A DNA stretch of 64,000 nucleotides from assembly GCA_003223215.1 (NCBI GenBank), contig QHYH01000079.1, positions 150,005 to 214,004 on the forward strand, read 5' to 3'. The DNA comes from Acidobacteriota bacterium (GTDB lineage: Bacteria; Acidobacteriota; Terriglobia; Acidiferrales; UBA7541). Shown here piece after piece: positions 60,110-64,000 of this stretch. The notes beneath the pieces are model-generated. The model ran no database searches. It was not told the DNA's origin and worked only from the letters and a program-made list of their open reading frames with translations. The first letter of the stretch is position 1; every line of letters starts with the position of its first letter. Made by a program: the position numbers and the translations under genes.

Positions 60110-61261
60110 TCAAGATGCCAAGGATGCCTGTATCATCGCCCTGGTATAACCGACATTATATGCATAGGCTGCGTACCCGCCGCCGCCCGGGTAGTACGGC
60201 TTGAAATCAGGCCGCTCGCCGTCGTAATCGAGCGCGCGGGGGTGCTCGGGGTAGATCAGTCGCGAATACTTCTGACGCACCAGTTCTTTCATTACCGCAT
60301 ACATGTCATTTACGCCTTCATCGATGAAGACTTCCGTGTACTTTTCGTTGGGCGTCTGCACGCGAACATTGCGATAGTGAACATGGTTTATCACGTCCTT
60401 GCTTCCGAAATAGCGGCAAACTTCTACTGGGTCCTGCCCCATCTCGCGTGTCACGCCGCAGTCAAAGGTGATGCCGTTCGATTTACTCGGCACAATGCTG
60501 ATGAGGCGCTTCCATCCCTCGACGCTCCCCATGATCTGTTGCGAGCCGCGGCTCAGAGGCGCGGGGGGATCGTTCGGATGAAGAGCCAGACGAACTCCGG
60601 ATTCCTCTGCAATCGGGATCACGGCTCTTAGAAAATAGGTGATGTTGCTCCACATTTCTTCGAGCTTGTGTGCGCCTTCTTCGGCCAGCGGAGGCAGGTC
60701 CTTGACGCGATCGTAATCAAACGCCGTCAGCCCTGCTCCGCCCCGTCCCGTTTCCCCATAGTAGCCCTCGACAAGCCGGTGGGCATAAAAGTTGTATTCG
60801 ACGACAGGCAGCCCTACTCTTCCTGCCGCTCGAATGGACTGCTGAATCTTTTCAATTTCTTCGTCGCGCCCGGGTTTCCCATACACCGTGTTTGGAAATC
60901 CGGTGATCATCATGTTGCCAAGCTCGAGTCCCCCCGCCTTGAGCTTATCTATGAGCGCTCGGAGATCGGGCTCCAGCCAAGGAATCGGCGGACCGCCCAT
61001 CAGGACGTCATTCACTCCAAGCTGCTTCAGGCGCCGCATCCCGGCCTCATCGACAGTGCCTGTAGCGAAATACGATCCGGTCCTTGAGAGTTCCAGTGCG
61101 ATCTTGGGGATCCGCGACTTCTCGGATGCATCGCGATCCCTGCTAACCGACTCCGGCACCACGTTCGCGGGAAACGAAGCACAGAAAGTCGCCGCCCCCA
61201 TGACTTGAAGCAGCTTCCTTCGGGACAAGTCTTGTTCCTTCAAAGAATCTTCCCCCTGCAT
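60110..61261 (-). CDS. Mannonate dehydratase-like protein with TAT signal
   Basis: A 383-residue TIM-barrel protein of the UxuA / xylose-isomerase-like superfamily. Recognisable segments are VRLALHPNDPPAP (metal-site His region), GITFDCGVTREMG, NHVHYRNVRVQTPNEKYTEV and the C-terminal GGGYAAYAYNVGYTRAMIQA. UxuA converts D-mannonate to 2-keto-3-deoxygluconate in the cytoplasm. The N-terminus here is a twin-arginine signal (LSRRKLLQVMGAATFCASF), so the protein would act outside the inner membrane. The ATG at 61261 is preferred to the TTG two codons upstream. It shares a strand with the GMC operon, 450 bases away. An epimerase or isomerase role is also possible. Confidence 0.8.
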   Translation of the reverse strand: MQGEDSLKEQDLSRRKLLQVMGAATFCASFPANVVPESVSRDRDASEKSRIPKIALELSRTGSYFATGTVDEAGMRRLKQLGVNDVLMGGPPIPWLEPDLRALIDKLKAGGLELGNMMITGFPNTVYGKPGRDEEIEKIQQSIRAAGRVGLPVVEYNFYAHRLVEGYYGETGRGGAGLTAFDYDRVKDLPPLAEEGAHKLEEMWSNITYFLRAVIPIAEESGVRLALHPNDPPAPLSRGSQQIMGSVEGWKRLISIVPSKSNGITFDCGVTREMGQDPVEVCRYFGSKDVINHVHYRNVRVQTPNEKYTEVFIDEGVNDMYAVMKELVRQKYSRLIYPEHPRALDYDGERPDFKPYYPGGGGYAAYAYNVGYTRAMIQASLAS

Positions 61262-61420
61262 TCTCAATCGAGATTGCAGCTTTTATACAGGCTACATAGA
61301 ATCCTGTGTTGTACTCTGATTGTAAAGTACCGCGCGTTCCCCGCAGGACTGGCGCTGCCCCAGAGACGTTCCACTCCGCAGCCTCTGGTTCACAAGTTCC
61401 GATGTTAATTAAGTATCTAG

Positions 61421-61826
61421 TCTATTATCTCGTTTACAGCAAAGTCCGCGGACCGAGCGTTGACGCGAGAGTTGACGCTTTTATTGTCGGTTCCACTTGT
61501 TCTCGAGTATGAGGCTGTGTTGACGCGCGAAGAACATAGAAAAGTACGCGGCCTTAGCGTACTCGAAGTGAACGAGATTATTAATTCGCTCGCAAGCGTC
61601 GCTGAATCAGCGCAGATTAGGTTTCTGTGGCGACCGCTTCTGCCTGATCCGGCGGACGATATGGTGCTGGAAACTGCAGGTCGACGGTCGAGCCGACCTG
61701 CTTGTCACGTTCAACCGAGAGGATTTCGCGGCTGCGGCAAAAGGACGGGAACGCCGCTCATGCCCCTTCTGGCCAGGGAGTAGGGAAATCCGGGTTCTTT
61801 CCCGGCCCGAGCCACACTCCGCCTAA
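61421..61826 (+). pseudogene. PIN-domain toxin-like gene, truncated and frameshifted
   Basis: The segment TLLLSVPLVLEYEAVLTREE, followed by PDPADDMVLETA, matches PIN-family (putative toxin-antitoxin toxin) proteins. The N-terminal strand with the first catalytic Asp (LDTNVLV type) is missing, as a TAG lies directly before the match. After LETA near 61680 the frame shifts by one base, and GRADLLVTFNREDFAAAA continues in another frame to a TAA at 61824-61826. No antitoxin gene is next to it. Confidence 0.68.
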
Positions 61827-61841
61827 CGAAACTAGGCAGAA

Positions 61842-62396
61842 CTACCGAACAGAGGCACTATTGATTAGCCGTTCCCTGACAATCGGCAACCAGTTTTCCG
61901 GGCCGTCCTGTTCCGCGTTGTAATCCGCCTTCGGGACTTGTTGATCAGGCGGATTCATGGCAAGAATCTTGACCAGCGGATAGTTCTCCTTCAGCCAATC
62001 AACGATTTCTCTCCTGGTTTCTTCAGGTGCGTCGGGACCGACGATGAAGAGGTCATAATGCTGAATCGAGCTTAAAAGAAGTTTGGCGGCTTCGTTGCCC
62101 AACACCGAGATAACGCCATAGCCACAGCCCAAAAGCAGTTCGGCTCTCTGAAGTCTTGATTCTTCATCGTAGGCAATCTGGAAAATCCGCTTGATGGACC
62201 GCCCTGCCAGGGGCACATTCATCTGCGCGACAACTTGGTGTGTGTCTCTATCGGCGGCAAAACATTCATTGCTATATATAGTGCGTTTCGATAGCTCTTC
62301 GAGGGCTAACTTGGCAAACTCCAGACCGCTGACGGCGGCCCTCTTTACAGAAGAACCATCAGGCATGACCTCGAAAATGTCATACGCCCGATACAC
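61842..62396 (-). CDS. Hypothetical protein with a receiver-like C-terminal half
   Basis: A 184-residue protein. The N-terminal half (AYDIFEVMPDGSSVKRAAVS) is a short beta-rich module that I do not recognise. The C-terminal half (LQRAELLLGCGYGVISVLGN, DLFIVGPDAPEETRREIVDW, then VKILAMNPPDQ) follows the alternating strand-helix pattern of a response-regulator receiver, but lacks the usual acidic pair and has no clear phosphoacceptor Asp. The start is GTG at 62396, supported by GGAAGAGGA 6 bases upstream. It faces the PIN remnant. Confidence 0.65.
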   Translation of the reverse strand: MYRAYDIFEVMPDGSSVKRAAVSGLEFAKLALEELSKRTIYSNECFAADRDTHQVVAQMNVPLAGRSIKRIFQIAYDEESRLQRAELLLGCGYGVISVLGNEAAKLLLSSIQHYDLFIVGPDAPEETRREIVDWLKENYPLVKILAMNPPDQQVPKADYNAEQDGPENWLPIVRERLINSASVR

Positions 62397-62689
62397 TGGT
62401 AATCCTCTTCCGGCCCTCCCGCATCGGCGTCAGTGATAGCTCTGCACTGGTGCGAAAGCACCGGACCTCCTTAAACCATTTCAAAGGCGGCTTGCACTGT
62501 GGCTACTTGTTAGGAAGCATAGGCCCACGAGGTTAGTGTCGTCAAGGCCCCAACCTTGGCCGCCATGGTCGTAGCCAATTTTTTTACAGCTAGCTTACAA
62601 AGAATTTACGTAGTGTTTGTCCTATCGCATTCCAAGCATCCGCTGAATAGTCCATTGCACGTAGAAGCGGGCGACTTGGCGCGACCTAA

Positions 62690-62890
62690 ATGAACCAAAA
62701 CCATAAAAATCTCGCAAGAACGAGCGACCCAATCCTGACGAGTGAGATGCGCAGAACGGCCAAAGATCTCATCCAGGTCGCCATTCAAGCATTCATGAAA
62801 ATGCACGGCGTTGACCGGAAAGCGGCGCAACGGTGGTTAATGAGCGCAATCGTAACCGCCGCAAAATGGAAAACTCCCAAGTCTCGATAA
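62690..62890 (+). CDS. Small hypothetical protein
   Basis: A 66-residue frame. The C-terminal helix-rich part (LIQVAIQAFMKMHGVDRKAA, then QRWLMSAIVTAAKW) is basic and amphipathic. No family match and only a weak ribosome-binding site. It is followed by two other small plus-strand genes with short gaps, which favours a real small operon. Confidence 0.45.
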   Translation: MNQNHKNLARTSDPILTSEMRRTAKDLIQVAIQAFMKMHGVDRKAAQRWLMSAIVTAAKWKTPKSR

Positions 62891-62927
62891 GTCTGTTATT
62901 TGAGACCAATAAATCTAGGGGAATCGA

Positions 62928-63197
62928 ATGGAGAACGAAGAGGGATGTACAATTCACCTAAAGGTACGCATGGAGAACGACGAGCTAGTCGACAAGGTGA
63001 TTCTTTGCCCTAGTTGCGGCGGCGAGGCGAGGACGTTCAAGGCATGCGACGGGGACGGGGCCTGCTACGCGCTCTTGGCATGCATGCTATGCGGAAATCC
63101 GTTGGCGGCGTGTGCAACAGACGAAGAGATGGAAAGAAACCTGGAAGAGATATGGCGGGAGGTTAAGGCCTACCTGCTACGCGCGCGAAAGAATTAG
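62928..63197 (+). CDS. Small zinc-ribbon-like hypothetical protein
   Basis: An 89-residue protein with CPSCGG and CMLCG knuckles about 30 residues apart, spaced like a zinc ribbon, in an otherwise acidic protein (MENEEGCTIHLKVRMENDEL at the N-terminus). GGGGAA lies 4 bases before the ATG. The knuckles suggest binding of zinc and perhaps a nucleic acid or protein. No family was recognised. Confidence 0.6.
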   Translation: MENEEGCTIHLKVRMENDELVDKVILCPSCGGEARTFKACDGDGACYALLACMLCGNPLAACATDEEMERNLEEIWREVKAYLLRARKN

Positions 63198-63235
63198 CCG
63201 GGGCCTCGCTGCGGCGCCAGTTACAGCCCCGCTGT

Positions 63236-63532
63236 TTGGAACAGCCTGACGCACCGGACGGTACATCACTGTCGCGGCGACTAATTATGATGTGGGTAGA
63301 GAGGCATCCGGGAGGAAATGTGATTACCGCCAGCGAACTATTCAAGAAATGGAAAGCCGCCGTCTTCCCCGGACAGGAGTCAGAGCTTGAGTTCCGCGGC
63401 TTCCGGCCCTATACGGCGACAGTTTATTACGTCGATAAAGAAAACGGGGCTTGCATGATTACCGTAGATCAGATGACAAGGGAGATTAGGCTTGCCGAAG
63501 AAGCTGCGGCAAGCGGCAAGAATTTGAGATAG
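63236..63532 (+). CDS. Small hypothetical protein
   Basis: A 98-residue frame (SELFKKWKAAVFPGQESELE and TATVYYVDKENGACMITVDQ, mixed alpha/beta). The first codon here is TTG with no clear ribosome-binding site; an ATG at 63287 would give 81 residues. There is no family match. The gene follows the zinc-ribbon gene by 38 bases. Confidence 0.45.
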   Translation: MEQPDAPDGTSLSRRLIMMWVERHPGGNVITASELFKKWKAAVFPGQESELEFRGFRPYTATVYYVDKENGACMITVDQMTREIRLAEEAAASGKNLR

Positions 63533-63673
63533 GTCCGAACCTCTGGAATCTTTGTGAAAAGGCGAAGCGGGGATGCGGGCTTCCACACTTGCCCCCCTGG
63601 TTACAATGAAGTGTGTCGGCGGCGGCGCAATCCGGTTGACATGGCTTGCGGGAGACTTTTTGACGCAATATAG

Positions 63674-63836
63674 AGGGGCGCCCCTTTGGAGTCGGTGTTG
63701 ACGCTTGTAGCCTCCGCTCGGACCGCAGTCAAGGATCGAAGCCCGCTTCGCGGCGCTCCGCTCGTGCCTCACTCCGCGTCCTTGACTGCGTCCTCGCTCC
63801 GGCTACGGTTCTTTCATCGGGGAGCTGGCGCTCCCC
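63674..63836. repeat. Structured inverted-repeat element
   Basis: Three palindromic signals are close together: a perfect 12-base palindrome AGGGGCGCCCCT (63674-63685); a 12-base inverted repeat CGCAGTCAAGGA / TCCTTGACTGCG (63724-63735 and 63779-63790) flanked by GTAGCC / GGCTAC (63707-63712 and 63801-63806), giving an imperfect stem of about 28 bases with a 43-base loop; and a hairpin GGGGAGC-TGGC-GCTCCCC (63819-63836). No gene overlaps. It resembles a palindromic intergenic (REP/MITE-like) element or a structured RNA. Confidence 0.6.
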
Positions 63837-64000
63837 GCGTCTTCGTTGCGCTCAATTCCTATTTTATGAATTTTCCCTGGTCCCGGAAGGTCATGCTGCC
63901 TCAAAAAAATCGAGCGTTGCGCATCCGACTCGGAAAAGCTTGGCCAGATGGACCCGACTTACCCAGGGGCCCAACACCTTCGAGGCGCGGTGTATCTTCA
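63837..64000. other. Right-end stretch without a recognised gene
   Basis: The last 160 bases contain no convincing open frame. An A-run (AAAAAAA) at about 63904 is the only feature noted. Confidence 0.3.

Overview
The window looks like chromosomal DNA of a GC-rich Gram-negative bacterium, most probably an acidobacterium (Acidobacteriota). The pointers are very large TonB-dependent receptors with an N-terminal carboxypeptidase-regulatory-like domain, several FG-GAP proteins ending in an ASPIC/UnbV domain, long TPR proteins, many twin-arginine signals and an RND efflux operon. The phylum is an inference; no rRNA or marker gene is present. I saw no tRNA, rRNA, CRISPR array, transposase or phage gene.

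Region 1 (1-16331) is a glycan or glycoconjugate locus. It has an ABC exporter cut by the left edge, three GT4-type glycosyltransferases, a nucleotide-sugar epimerase, three aminoglycoside-phosphotransferase-fold kinases and a composite outer-membrane receptor. The receptor carries two AMIN domains and a 19-residue repeat tract in front of a TonB-dependent receptor. Two of the kinases are close paralogs in opposite orientation. A strip of decayed genes (GrpB, a methyltransferase start, a possible PIN fragment) lies at 13836-14802.

Region 2 (16475-22832) has a two-component pair (membrane histidine kinase and NarL-type regulator), a lipoprotein paired with a DUF1906 glycosidase-like protein, and a TAT-exported alkaline-phosphatase-superfamily protein paired with an unrecognised 401-residue protein.

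Region 3 (22948-43967) is a surface-binding and sugar locus: TPR proteins, a second TonB receptor, a broken LacI regulator facing it with an intact LacI-type operator between them, three FG-GAP/ASPIC proteins (one fused to a redoxin and TPRs), an exported GH36 alpha-galactosidase and the C-terminal remnant of a GH2 enzyme. TonB receptor, secreted glycosidase and operator suggest capture and breakdown of a galactosylated glycan.

Region 4 (44298-47434) is an MFS transporter facing an overlapping SDR / zinc-dehydrogenase pair that resembles a sugar-acid oxidation step. Region 5 (47605-54407) has a STAS protein and a tripartite RND efflux operon whose permease frame is broken. Region 6 (54944-61261) has a ceramidase-like hydrolase, a GMC oxidoreductase with its TAT-exported small subunit, and a TAT-exported mannonate-dehydratase-like protein. 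The right end (61421-64000) is a small accessory area: a broken PIN gene, short hypothetical genes and a structured inverted-repeat element.

A recurring feature is gene decay: at least eight truncated or frameshifted genes. Each could be true decay or a sequencing/assembly error, and this cannot be settled from the sequence alone.
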